The notes below the pieces were generated by a model that made no database searches, was not told where the DNA came from, and saw nothing but the letters and a program-made list of their open reading frames with translations. From Actinomyces provencensis (GTDB lineage Bacteria > Actinomycetota > Actinomycetes > Actinomycetales > Actinomycetaceae), in assembly GCF_900155435.1 (NCBI RefSeq), contig NZ_LT700212.1:2896487-2960486 (forward strand): a DNA stretch of 64,000 nt. Reading direction: 5' to 3'. Shown piece after piece: positions 53,276 to 61,955 of this stretch. Position numbers and translations under genes: made by a program. Position 1 is the stretch's first letter; each line of letters begins with the position of its first letter.

Positions 53276-54183
53276 GCAGACTGACAGTCCTTCCCCACAG
53301 GACAGCGAGGGCATCCACAGTCAGTTGGGGCCACTGGACGGTCTCGGTCCAGGGGACCGAACCGAGACCGGTCGGCGACGTTCTGGAGGACTGGGACTAC
53401 CGCACAGTCCTGCGCTTCTTCCTCGATGTCGAGGTGGACCGGGAGTCCTTGGTCGCGGACACAGGGTTGGGCCCCGGAAGCAGAGTTGAGATCGTCGGTC
53501 TCGTGGACTGCAGGGCAACGAATCGACGGTTCCGCACCCGTGTTCCCCTCGATCCGGGCACCGGACCGTTCCGGCTGGAGATCGAGGTACCGGCGGGCAC
53601 TCTGGCGGACTCAGTTGTCCTCTCTGCGCACCTCGTTCTTCGCAGTGCGACTGGCCCGTCCACGCCCGGTGTGGCGCACCGGCCCGGCAGTCGATTGGCG
53701 AGTGGGGCACGTCATCCGTTGCTCCTGGAGGGAACCGGAGCTCGGTTCCCCGCGGACGCGGCTTCCTTCAGGGCAATGGGGCTCCCGACCTCCATCTGGG
53801 CACTGTCAACCCATGCCGAGTCGTTGGACTCGCTCTTCGCCGCCTCCACCCGGTTGTGGATCAACACTGATCTCCCGCAGACCGAGCGACTCCTGATGGC
53901 TGACACCGACAGTCGCCTGCTGAGGTTCCTCCAGATCGACATCGCACGTCATCTGCTCAGAGTGGCCTCGTCACTGGTCACGGATGTCGAGGACTTGGAG
54001 GATGAATGGGAAGAGGGTTCACTGGGCGATGCCGTTTCGACCTTGGCGGAGTCGGCACTCCACAGTGACCTCGCCTCAATGATGGAACTCGTCCGTTCGG
54101 ATCCGCAATGGCTCGAAGGGTTGCTCCAGGAGTGTTATCGACCTTGGGAGGTCGCAGATGAAGGTCTACCCGCGGCTCAGTGA
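53272..54183 (+). CDS. Unknown defence-island protein, 303 aa
   Basis: Not recognised. It starts 4 nt before the stop of the GHKL gene and overlaps the next gene by 26 nt, so it belongs to the same transcript. The N-terminal 130 residues look strand-rich (WGHWTVSVQGTEPRPV ... RFFLDVEVDRESLV ... FRLEIEVPAGTLADSVVLSA), perhaps a beta-sandwich. The C-terminal 120 residues are helical with many Leu, Asp and Glu (LRFLQIDIARHLLRVASSLV, DVEDLEDEWEEGS). No catalytic motif stands out. A scaffold or adaptor for the complex would fit, but this is only inference. Confidence 0.8.
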   Translation: MSRLTVLPHRTARASTVSWGHWTVSVQGTEPRPVGDVLEDWDYRTVLRFFLDVEVDRESLVADTGLGPGSRVEIVGLVDCRATNRRFRTRVPLDPGTGPFRLEIEVPAGTLADSVVLSAHLVLRSATGPSTPGVAHRPGSRLASGARHPLLLEGTGARFPADAASFRAMGLPTSIWALSTHAESLDSLFAASTRLWINTDLPQTERLLMADTDSRLLRFLQIDIARHLLRVASSLVTDVEDLEDEWEEGSLGDAVSTLAESALHSDLASMMELVRSDPQWLEGLLQECYRPWEVADEGLPAAQ

Positions 54184-54868
54184 CAGCGATGGACGGGTGC
54201 GCCTGCTCGAGCTCCGCAATGCTCCGACGAGCTCGCTGCCGGAACTCGTCCGGTTCGACCACCCCTCAGCAGCTCCCGTGGCCACGGGTGGCGTGCCCGT
54301 CACCGCGCAGGAGCTCTCCGACCTGCGCCAGTCAGTCGTGGGGAGCCTGGAGGCGAGGATGGAGGGCCCATTTCTCTCACGCTCGGAGGCTTCCGCTTTC
54401 GACAGGGAAATGGGGCGTTCGCTTCATCAGGAGATGGACATCGTGCCCTCCGATGCCGCTCACCGGGAGGTCTGGACCTTCCTGACCGTCATGGTCTTCC
54501 CGGATCTGCTCGCCAGACGTTTCTCGGACATGTCCGAGGAAAGGGCGCTCGGTGGTCAACGCAACGTCCTCCGCCGGAGTTGGGAACGCGAGGCAGCCAT
54601 TGGAGATCTCCAACGGGCCGCTGTGCGACCACTCTCCGAGGATGAGCTCGTGGGGTTGTTCGAGAGGACGGCGCTGTCCCGAAATCTGGCACTGGTGCGT
54701 GCACTGGCCCGTCGCGTCATGGGTTATGACGGCCCGCAGAGAACGGCATATGCGCGGGAGCTGTACAAGGAGGCGACCTATCTCACGGGACCGTTGCTCC
54801 TGGACAGTCTCGATGAGGATGAGGTCCAAGTGGTCGTCGACGACATTGACATCCCTGTGGGTTTCTGA
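54158..54868 (+). CDS. DUF6339-like protein
   Basis: 236-residue, mostly helical protein, last of the first module and overlapping the preceding gene by 26 nt. It resembles the DUF6339 family that accompanies Z1/GHKL defence loci: LSRSEASAFDREMGRSLHQE, EVWTFLTVMVFPDLLARRFS and RNVLRRSWEREA. The Phe-Pro-Asp and Arg-Arg-x-Trp positions look conserved. Function unknown; no nuclease or ATPase motif is present. The family name is recalled from shape and context and is moderately sure. Confidence 0.75.
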   Translation: MKVYPRLSDSDGRVRLLELRNAPTSSLPELVRFDHPSAAPVATGGVPVTAQELSDLRQSVVGSLEARMEGPFLSRSEASAFDREMGRSLHQEMDIVPSDAAHREVWTFLTVMVFPDLLARRFSDMSEERALGGQRNVLRRSWEREAAIGDLQRAAVRPLSEDELVGLFERTALSRNLALVRALARRVMGYDGPQRTAYARELYKEATYLTGPLLLDSLDEDEVQVVVDDIDIPVGF

Positions 54869-55191
54869 GAAAAGGTCCGGGAAGCAGCGGGTGGAACGGT
54901 GGGGACCCGTTGGTCCTTCCTACCCGAGCCGGTACTGACTTGGGTCACGTCGGCAGGAGCCAATGAGATCCGGACCGTGGGTCGATTCCGGTGAACGCAA
55001 ATGCACATGGCGGCGCGCAAGATGTTCCACGGGATCCAATTCGCACATGAACCCGTGTGAATGGGTGCCCGCAATCTGGAATGCTTGGTGAGGAAAGATC
55101 CGAGGTCACGGCAGGCATCCCCATCGACAGCTGATGGGAGTGCAGGCAATCGCAGCGTCATTTCGGGTCGCGATGGCTGGAGGAAACGGAA
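54869..55191. other. Gap between the two defence modules
   Basis: 323 bases without a supportable gene and visibly less GC-rich than the surrounding genes. Probably carries a promoter for the second module. GGAGG at 55179-55183, 8 nt before the TTG at 55192, decides the start of the next gene. Confidence 0.55.
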
Positions 55192-56661
55192 TTGCATGAG
55201 GTGGAAGTGCCTCCGTCGACTGACTTGATGGCATCCTTGGGTGCTGTCGGATATGAGCTCAGGACGGCTTTGGCTGACATAGTTGACAACTCGATCACGG
55301 CCGGTGCTCGCAATGTGCAGATCCGGTTCGACGGTGGGGAGTCCCCTTACATCGCGGTGACCGATGACGGTCGTGGGATGGGAAGAGAGGCTCTTCGCGT
55401 CGCGATGCAATTGGCAGGTACCGGACCCGGTGCCCGACGTTCGGAGACCGATCTCGGAAGGTTCGGCCTCGGATTGAAGACGGCTTCCTTCTCGCAGTGC
55501 AGATGTCTGTCGGTCTGCACGCGTGGACCGGATGGTCTCATCGGTGCCCAGTGGGACCAGGCGCGGATTGCCCGAACCCAGCGCTGGTCCTTGGTGACCT
55601 TCGCGGATGAGGAGGTGGACGAGCAGCTCCAACACGGACTCGGGGTGCCCGCTCCCAGAGGAACGACCGTGGTCTGGACCGATCTGGAACCGATCCGAAT
55701 GACGTGGGGAGAGGGGGAGAGGGCGCTCAACCTGGCAATGGACGGAGCGATTGACTGGTTGTCGCTGGTGTTCCACCGCTTCCTCAACGGTGATCACGTC
55801 GAGAGGATCAACATCAGTGTCAACGGTGCTCCCGTGTTGGGCAAGGATCCCTTTCTCAGAGGACACCGTGCAACTTTGGTCCAGTCGGTGCAGACCTTCA
55901 GCACTGCGAGTGGTCCGGTGCGTGTCACTCCGGTGACCCTGCCGCACCAGGACAAGCTCGGTCGTGCTGAGCGGGAGAGGTTGGGTCTCAGGGGTGAGCA
56001 CCTGATCGACACCCAGGGGTTCTACGTCTACCGGGCGAATCGGCTCCTGCACCGAGGAAAGTGGTTCGGTCAACAACGGGCGGCCGACCGGACGAAGCTC
56101 ACGAGAGTTGCCGTCGACGTCGGGAACGACATGGATGCGGCATGGTCGCTCGACATCAAGAAATCAGTTGCGCGACCCCCGCGGGCGCTCCTCGAGCAGC
56201 TCAAGGTATTCATGGACCGCATGGGGGCACCCTCGAGGAGAACGCAGACGTTCCGCGGCAGGAAGGCAGACGCGCCCGGTCGCGTCTGGCAGTACGTGGC
56301 GGACAGGGACGGTGCATTCAGGTACGACATCAACCGCGACCATCCTGCACTTCGGGCTCTTCTCGATGATGTCGATCCCGGGCTTCGTCGGGAGGTCGAG
56401 AACGTGGTCGGGATCATTGAGCGAACGTTTCCCATCCACGATGCAGCACTTCATGTCAATGGGGATGAAAAGGTAAGCCCATCAACACCCGACGACGGTG
56501 CGCTCCTCGAGCTCGTGACGAGTCTCAATCGTCAGCTCCGGTCGTTCGGGATCGAGAAGGAAGGGATGGCCGCGACGCTGCAGACGATTGAGCCGTTCGA
56601 CCAACTGGACCTGGAATCGATCGAGCAACTGTTGCTCCGTGCGAGAGGGGGAGAGCAATGA
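55192..56661 (+). CDS. GHKL-fold ATPase (MutL/MORC-like), second copy
   Basis: 489-residue protein whose GHKL ATPase begins almost at the N-terminus. The N box is TALADIVDNSITAGA (Asn33); the usual catalytic Glu is Asp29. The G1 box is VTDDGRGMG (58-65) and the lid is GRFGLGLKTASFSQ (89-102). Later VRTFS-like and GFYVYRANRLLHRGKWFG segments match the MutL/Hsp90 second domain. TTG start with GGAGG 8 nt upstream. It differs in size and order from the first GHKL protein, so the two are not simple duplicates. ATGA overlap with the following Z1 gene. Confidence 0.87.
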   Translation: MHEVEVPPSTDLMASLGAVGYELRTALADIVDNSITAGARNVQIRFDGGESPYIAVTDDGRGMGREALRVAMQLAGTGPGARRSETDLGRFGLGLKTASFSQCRCLSVCTRGPDGLIGAQWDQARIARTQRWSLVTFADEEVDEQLQHGLGVPAPRGTTVVWTDLEPIRMTWGEGERALNLAMDGAIDWLSLVFHRFLNGDHVERINISVNGAPVLGKDPFLRGHRATLVQSVQTFSTASGPVRVTPVTLPHQDKLGRAERERLGLRGEHLIDTQGFYVYRANRLLHRGKWFGQQRAADRTKLTRVAVDVGNDMDAAWSLDIKKSVARPPRALLEQLKVFMDRMGAPSRRTQTFRGRKADAPGRVWQYVADRDGAFRYDINRDHPALRALLDDVDPGLRREVENVVGIIERTFPIHDAALHVNGDEKVSPSTPDDGALLELVTSLNRQLRSFGIEKEGMAATLQTIEPFDQLDLESIEQLLLRARGGEQ

Positions 56662-59411
56662 CTGTCTCGGCATTCGATCAGACCTTCAGCATGATGCGAA
56701 CCATGATCAACAGCACTGGTCCCCTCACAGACGAGAAGATCCTGCAGAGCATTCCCACCCTGGAGGCCCTCCCCGGATTCTCGAAGCTCCAGCCGAGTGA
56801 GGTCGACAGAATGCTGGACGAGCTCCATGTGGTGATGGGCACGGAGCAGGACGAAGGAGAACTCCTCGAAGGAGGCAAGCACGAACCTTGGTTGGCTGAT
56901 GCCCTGGCCGAAGGCCGCGTGGACCCGGTTCGATGGAGGGCATTTCGGGACTGGCAGCAGAGCGGCACTGGAGGCCTCCCCCAGAAGGTTCTGGCCACCG
57001 TTGAGACGCAGACGGATCGTGTCGTGGACCTTCTCGGTGATCCGACGGCCCCGGGAGTCTGGAGGCGTCGCGGCCTCCTGTTGGGAGCAGTCCAGTCTGG
57101 CAAGACCATCAACTACTTGGCCATCATGAACAAGGCGGCGGACGCCGGGTACAGGATGTTCGTCATTCTCACCTCGAACACGGATGAACTCCGGAGGCAG
57201 ACCCAGGAACGGGTCGAAGAGGGATTCGTGGGATCCAGCACGCGCGAGAACGCACTTCACCAGCGGGTGGAGAAGCACGGGTTCGGAATAGGGGTCAGGC
57301 ATCCGGAGATCCCGAGAAAGACGATGACACTGACGACGCGTTCACGAGACTTCACCTCAGCTGTGCGATCTGCACAGGATGGCATTGCCAGGCCCTCTGA
57401 GGAGTCTGGATACGTGTATGTCGCTGTGATCAAGAAGAACGTCCATGCACTTCGGTCCCTCACGAACTGGTTGGCGCCGGAGAATCGGGAGGGAGAGTTG
57501 TCGTTGCCGTTGGTGGTCATTGACGACGAGTCCGACAACGCTTCGGTGAACACCTCCGCGGAGGACGAGAACCCGACCGCGATCAACGCGGGTATCCGGA
57601 CGTTGCTCCATGCCTCCCGCCGATCGAGCTATCTGGCGGTCACTGCGACACCGTTCGCCAACATCTTCATTGACGACCAAGCTCAGTACAGGTCTGACAA
57701 CTCCGGGGTCATGGAGGACCTCTTCCCGAAGGACTACATTCTCTGCCTCGCATCCCCCTCGAATTACTGCGGGGTCGAGTATTTCTTCGGGACTCCGGAT
57801 GAACCGAGGAACTCGCTCGTGCACGAGATCCGGGACATGGAAGACCTGCTTCCGCTCAAGCATCGGAACGGACAGCGGATTCTCGGCATCCCGACTTCCC
57901 TCGAGAACGCGGTGGCGACATACGTCGTTGCAGCCACAGTCGCGGGCATTCGCGGAGTGGCTCGGAGCGGGACTTCCATGCTCGTGAACGTCTCCCGGTT
58001 CACCAGTTCCCAGGAGTCGGTGGCGGACCGCCTGCGCGGGTTGGTGGAGGAGTACCGGATGGCCGTGAACCTCCACCCGGACCGTGCCACGAGCGAGGCA
58101 CCGGGACCCGTGTGGAGTGCGCTTCGCGAGGCCTATCGTCGTGTCGCGCGGGGAGTCGAGGCGGGTCGATATCCGACCTGGGAAGAGGTCGCCTCGAGAG
58201 TCGGGGGGACTCTGAACGCAGCGCAGGTCCGCTTGTACAACGGCCGTGCGGATGAGTGGAATGACGAGCACGTGGAGGATCCGTCGGATCGTCGGGTGCA
58301 AATCGCAGTGGGAGGACTCAAGCTCAGTCGAGGGCTCACCCTTCCCGGACTGATGGTCAGCTACGTCTACCGCAATGTCTCGGCCTCTGATGTTCTCATG
58401 CAGATGGGTCGCTGGTTCGGGTACAGGGACGGCTACCAAGATCTCCTCTCGGTGTGGATGAACCCTGAGCTGTGCGACAACTTCCGCTACACCGGCGAGT
58501 CGGTTCAGGAACTCCGCCGCGATCTGAGGTCGATGCGTGAGCAGGGCCTGACGCCGAAGGACTACGGACTCAAGGTCAGCACCCGGCCGGAGTCCTTGTT
58601 GATCACTGCACGGAACAAGGCGCGCTCGAGCAAGACCCTGGAGCGGGTGGTGACCTTGTCCGGACAGCGGATCGAGACCACCCGGCTCTGCGCGGATCTC
58701 GACCTGCAGCGGACGAATGCCTTGGCTGCGGACCGTTTGGTGAGCCGGTGCGAGTCCGAGGCCGCGCGCGTGGCCGATCTCCGAAGCACTCGACTGATCG
58801 TGTGGAGCGGAGTGGGACGTCACCTCGTCGAGGAGTTCCTCAATGCCTACAAGGCTCCACGCACCGACAGATACTTCGGGACGCTGGATCCGGTGAGGCA
58901 GTTCGTCCGGGACGAAGCCTGCCCACGGGAGTGGGATGTCGCTCTGGTTCCGGGCGAAGGCGGAGCCCGAGCCCTGGGTGGGGTCACCCTGAAGTCGGTG
59001 GTTCGACACATGGCAATGACGGATCCGGACAACGAGAACCCGGGCAACGGGAGGGAGCTGAGGGTTTCAGGACGATCAAGCCGCCTTGCGGGTGGCGATG
59101 ACGTCGAGAGACTCTGCCGTATCACGGGGGACGGGCGGGCACCGGTGCCTGGTGAAGAGAAGAGGAAGGTGTCCGAGACCGATTTCTACCGGCTCTTCAC
59201 GCGTCCCGCGATGATGATCTATCCATTGGAGCCCTCGCCGAAGTCCGATGAAGGCGTCGCGAGTTGTGGTTTCGTTGAAGGGGTCCCGATGGTGGGGGTC
59301 AAGATGGTGGTGCCAGGTGAAGCCAACAGCAAGAACTACAGGTTCATCATGCAAGTGAACACGGTGCTCGTCCGTCAGATCTACGGGGAGGACACCGACT
59401 ATGAGAGCTGA
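56658..59411 (+). CDS. Z1-domain helicase-like ATPase (second copy)
   Basis: 917-residue relative of the Z1 protein at 47725. Walker A is GAVQSGKT (143-150); Walker B is LVVIDDESDNASVN; then YLAVTATPFANIF, GGLKLSRGLTLPGLMVSYV and QMGRWFGYRDGYQDLLSVW. The N-terminal 130 residues and the C-terminal third differ from the first copy, so each probably serves its own partners. It overlaps the GHKL gene by 4 nt and is followed by the AIPR gene after 59 nt. Two Z1 motors in one locus is unusual. Confidence 0.9.
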   Translation: MTVSAFDQTFSMMRTMINSTGPLTDEKILQSIPTLEALPGFSKLQPSEVDRMLDELHVVMGTEQDEGELLEGGKHEPWLADALAEGRVDPVRWRAFRDWQQSGTGGLPQKVLATVETQTDRVVDLLGDPTAPGVWRRRGLLLGAVQSGKTINYLAIMNKAADAGYRMFVILTSNTDELRRQTQERVEEGFVGSSTRENALHQRVEKHGFGIGVRHPEIPRKTMTLTTRSRDFTSAVRSAQDGIARPSEESGYVYVAVIKKNVHALRSLTNWLAPENREGELSLPLVVIDDESDNASVNTSAEDENPTAINAGIRTLLHASRRSSYLAVTATPFANIFIDDQAQYRSDNSGVMEDLFPKDYILCLASPSNYCGVEYFFGTPDEPRNSLVHEIRDMEDLLPLKHRNGQRILGIPTSLENAVATYVVAATVAGIRGVARSGTSMLVNVSRFTSSQESVADRLRGLVEEYRMAVNLHPDRATSEAPGPVWSALREAYRRVARGVEAGRYPTWEEVASRVGGTLNAAQVRLYNGRADEWNDEHVEDPSDRRVQIAVGGLKLSRGLTLPGLMVSYVYRNVSASDVLMQMGRWFGYRDGYQDLLSVWMNPELCDNFRYTGESVQELRRDLRSMREQGLTPKDYGLKVSTRPESLLITARNKARSSKTLERVVTLSGQRIETTRLCADLDLQRTNALAADRLVSRCESEAARVADLRSTRLIVWSGVGRHLVEEFLNAYKAPRTDRYFGTLDPVRQFVRDEACPREWDVALVPGEGGARALGGVTLKSVVRHMAMTDPDNENPGNGRELRVSGRSSRLAGGDDVERLCRITGDGRAPVPGEEKRKVSETDFYRLFTRPAMMIYPLEPSPKSDEGVASCGFVEGVPMVGVKMVVPGEANSKNYRFIMQVNTVLVRQIYGEDTDYES

Positions 59412-59470
59412 ACGAGGGGCCCGTTCAGTCGGGGGCAGGGAGCTGGGACATTCCATGGAGGGGACGCCAA

Positions 59471-61558
59471 GTGTCTGAACCGACAATCGACGACTTCCGC
59501 GCGGGAGAATTGACTGACATCAGAACGGCGGCATACGCGGTGGGGGAGAGCCCTCATGACGTGTTCGCCGAACGCTGTGCTGCTCTCCTGCTCGATCGCG
59601 ACCAAGTCGACAACATGACCACGCTTCAGTTCATGGGGATCGGTACTCGGGGGCGACGGCTGGCGATCGACGGGTACGACATCGAGGACCCGGATGAGTC
59701 GGCCTCGTTCATGGTCTGTGACCTGGATGAGGGGGAAGGGCAGACGACGATTCCCGCATCCGAGGTGCGTCGTGTGCTCGCGCAGTTGCGCGCTTTCGTC
59801 GAAGACGCGGTCCAGGGTGACTTCGTCGAAGGGCGTGAGGAGAGCGACCCCGCTGTTCAACTCGCGTCCGATCTCCACAGGCAGTTCTCGTCATTCTCGA
59901 AGATCAAGTTGTTCCTCATCACCAACCGACGTCTGAGCGGTCGCGAGAGAACGTTCCATTCGGAGATGCTCCGTGGAAAAGCTGTCGAGTACCACGTGTG
60001 GGACCTGGACCGTCGCTATCAGGAGGATGTCTCCTCCCGCAAGTGGGATCCGATCATCGCTTCCGTGGGGAAGTGGGTGGAGGGAGGACTCCAAGTTGTA
60101 CGGTCGCCTTACGTGACTGAGGAGATGGAGACCTACCTGACGGTCATTCCCGGATCGATGCTCGCGGACCTCTACGAGACCTACGGTTCCCGACTCCTGG
60201 AGCAGAACGTACGATCCTACCTCAGCGCTCGAGGCAAGGTGAACCGGAGGGTCAAGGAGACCATTCTGGGACATCCGGAAAAATTCATTGCCTACAACAA
60301 TGGAGTGACGGCGACAGCGAGCTCGGTCGAGATCGATTCCGAGGGCCACCTCCGAGAGATCGTGGATCTGCAGATCGTCAATGGTGGGCAGACAACCGCA
60401 TCGTTGTACTACACACGGAAGTCGTCAGCTCGAGGGGTCTCAGATCTGTCGCTGGTGGGGGTGCCGGCCAAGATTGTCGTCGTGGACCCGGAGTTCGCCG
60501 TCGACCTGGTGCCGGAGATCTCGAGGTACACCAACAGTCAGAATGCGGTCTCCGAAGCCGATTTCTTCTCGAACAGCCCCTTCCACCGTCGTCTGGAAGA
60601 GCTCTCCAAGAGGATCCTGACTCCGACAAGGGCGGGGGATCCTCACCAGACCGGCTGGTTCTACGAGCGGACGCGCGGCGCATACCAGAACGAGATCAAC
60701 CGCGGGACGGTCGCTAAAGGGAAAGAGTTCATGAATCGCTATCCCAAGGGACAGTTGATCACCAAGCTGGACGCAGCAAAGTACCTGCTGACGTGGGACC
60801 AGAAGCCCCACGTGGTGAGTGCCGGTGGCCAGAAGAACTTTCTCGCCTTCGCCGCTTCGGTCTCAGGGAGGCTGGGCAGCGATGACACATGGGTCAATGA
60901 GGAGTACTACAAGCAGCTGGTCTGCAAGGCCATCATCTTCCGCGCACTGCGACGTCGCGTACTCAACGCTGATTGGTACTCGAAGGGCTACTTGGCCAAC
61001 ATCGTCACGTACTCCATCGCAAAGCTGGCACACGACCTGGGCAGGGAGCGTTCCAAGGCGTCAATCGATTGGGCGAGGATCTGGCACCTCCAAGCTGCCC
61101 CGGAACAGGTCCTCGACTGCTTGGAACTGTACGGGCGTGATGTCCTGGCAGTTCTCACCGATGACGGCAGGCCCACCCAGAACGTGACCGAGTGGGCCAA
61201 GAAGGAGTCCTGCTGGACCCAGGTGCGAGCGGGCCGGACGCACGTCGACCACTCATTGTCCGACTGGCTGGTCGATGAGACCGTTGTCAGGGAAAAGGGA
61301 AGGGATGCGAGTCGGATCCAAGCAGTGGACAACTCGATCGGTGACCAACTCAAGTTCGTCAATGCTGACGACAGAGCTCTGAGAGCACTCCTCTCATTCG
61401 GTCAGGGAGTCGGACGCATCTCCCCCAAGGAGACGAGCATCGTCAACCGTTGCCTCGCGGGTCAGCTCCCGTCCCCCGCACAGACCGGGGTTCTTCTGAG
61501 AATGCTCGCACGGCTCAAGGAGAACGGGTTCAGGGATCCGTACTGGGATGCGGCCTGA
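59471..61558 (+). CDS. AIPR-family protein (abortive phage infection type)
   Basis: 695-residue protein of the AIPR family, first linked to abortive phage resistance and often encoded in restriction-modification loci. The core motif is clear: LLEQNVRSYLSARGKVNRRV, then HPEKFIAYNNGVTATAS and VNGGQTTASLYYT (about 280-320), with later RYTNSQNAVSEADFFSNSPF. The GTG start has GGAGGGG upstream. The C-terminal end overlaps the convergent vsr gene by 29 bp. It may supply the second module with substrate recognition or nuclease activity; the biochemical role is not known from the sequence. Confidence 0.88.
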   Translation: MSEPTIDDFRAGELTDIRTAAYAVGESPHDVFAERCAALLLDRDQVDNMTTLQFMGIGTRGRRLAIDGYDIEDPDESASFMVCDLDEGEGQTTIPASEVRRVLAQLRAFVEDAVQGDFVEGREESDPAVQLASDLHRQFSSFSKIKLFLITNRRLSGRERTFHSEMLRGKAVEYHVWDLDRRYQEDVSSRKWDPIIASVGKWVEGGLQVVRSPYVTEEMETYLTVIPGSMLADLYETYGSRLLEQNVRSYLSARGKVNRRVKETILGHPEKFIAYNNGVTATASSVEIDSEGHLREIVDLQIVNGGQTTASLYYTRKSSARGVSDLSLVGVPAKIVVVDPEFAVDLVPEISRYTNSQNAVSEADFFSNSPFHRRLEELSKRILTPTRAGDPHQTGWFYERTRGAYQNEINRGTVAKGKEFMNRYPKGQLITKLDAAKYLLTWDQKPHVVSAGGQKNFLAFAASVSGRLGSDDTWVNEEYYKQLVCKAIIFRALRRRVLNADWYSKGYLANIVTYSIAKLAHDLGRERSKASIDWARIWHLQAAPEQVLDCLELYGRDVLAVLTDDGRPTQNVTEWAKKESCWTQVRAGRTHVDHSLSDWLVDETVVREKGRDASRIQAVDNSIGDQLKFVNADDRALRALLSFGQGVGRISPKETSIVNRCLAGQLPSPAQTGVLLRMLARLKENGFRDPYWDAA

Positions 61559-61955
61559 GCACTGCTCTGACCTGTGCGGCCGTGGCCCGGGGATCCTCGT
61601 GCTCCCAGAACCTGAGCACAGTCCATCCCTCTGCATGCAGCAGAGCCGTCGTGTTCGAATCGCGTTGTCGGTTGGACTCGAGCTTCCATCTCCACCAGTC
61701 TGCGTTGTGCTTCGGAGGAACCGAATGGGTGGGGCAACCGTGCCAGAAGCAACCGTCGACGAAGACGGCCACCTTGGCGCGTGGGAATGCGATGTCGATG
61801 GTCCGTCGGGTACGTCCGGGAACGGGGAACTGGATGCGGTAGCGCAGTCCCATCGCGAAGAGTTCGCGTCGAAGGGCCAGCTCCGGCGAAGTGTCCCTCC
61901 TGGCCTGGGAGACCATCCGGGACCGGACTTGGTCAGTTGGTGCCTCAGGCTGCAT
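61530..61955 (-). CDS. vsr: Very short patch repair endonuclease (Vsr)
   Basis: 141-residue nickase that cuts at T:G mismatches arising from deamination of 5-methylcytosine. Family motifs are TSPELALRRELFAMGLRYRI, GRTRRTIDIAFPRAKVAVFV, DGCFWHGCPTHSVPP (metal site) and GWTVLRFWEHED. The ATG at 61955 overlaps the end of the methyltransferase gene; an ATG at 61970 is an alternative start. Its linkage to a cytosine-5 methyltransferase is the normal pairing. In Z1/GHKL loci Vsr-like proteins may also serve as restriction subunits. Confidence 0.93.
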   Translation of the reverse strand: MQPEAPTDQVRSRMVSQARRDTSPELALRRELFAMGLRYRIQFPVPGRTRRTIDIAFPRAKVAVFVDGCFWHGCPTHSVPPKHNADWWRWKLESNRQRDSNTTALLHAEGWTVLRFWEHEDPRATAAQVRAVLRPHPSTDP

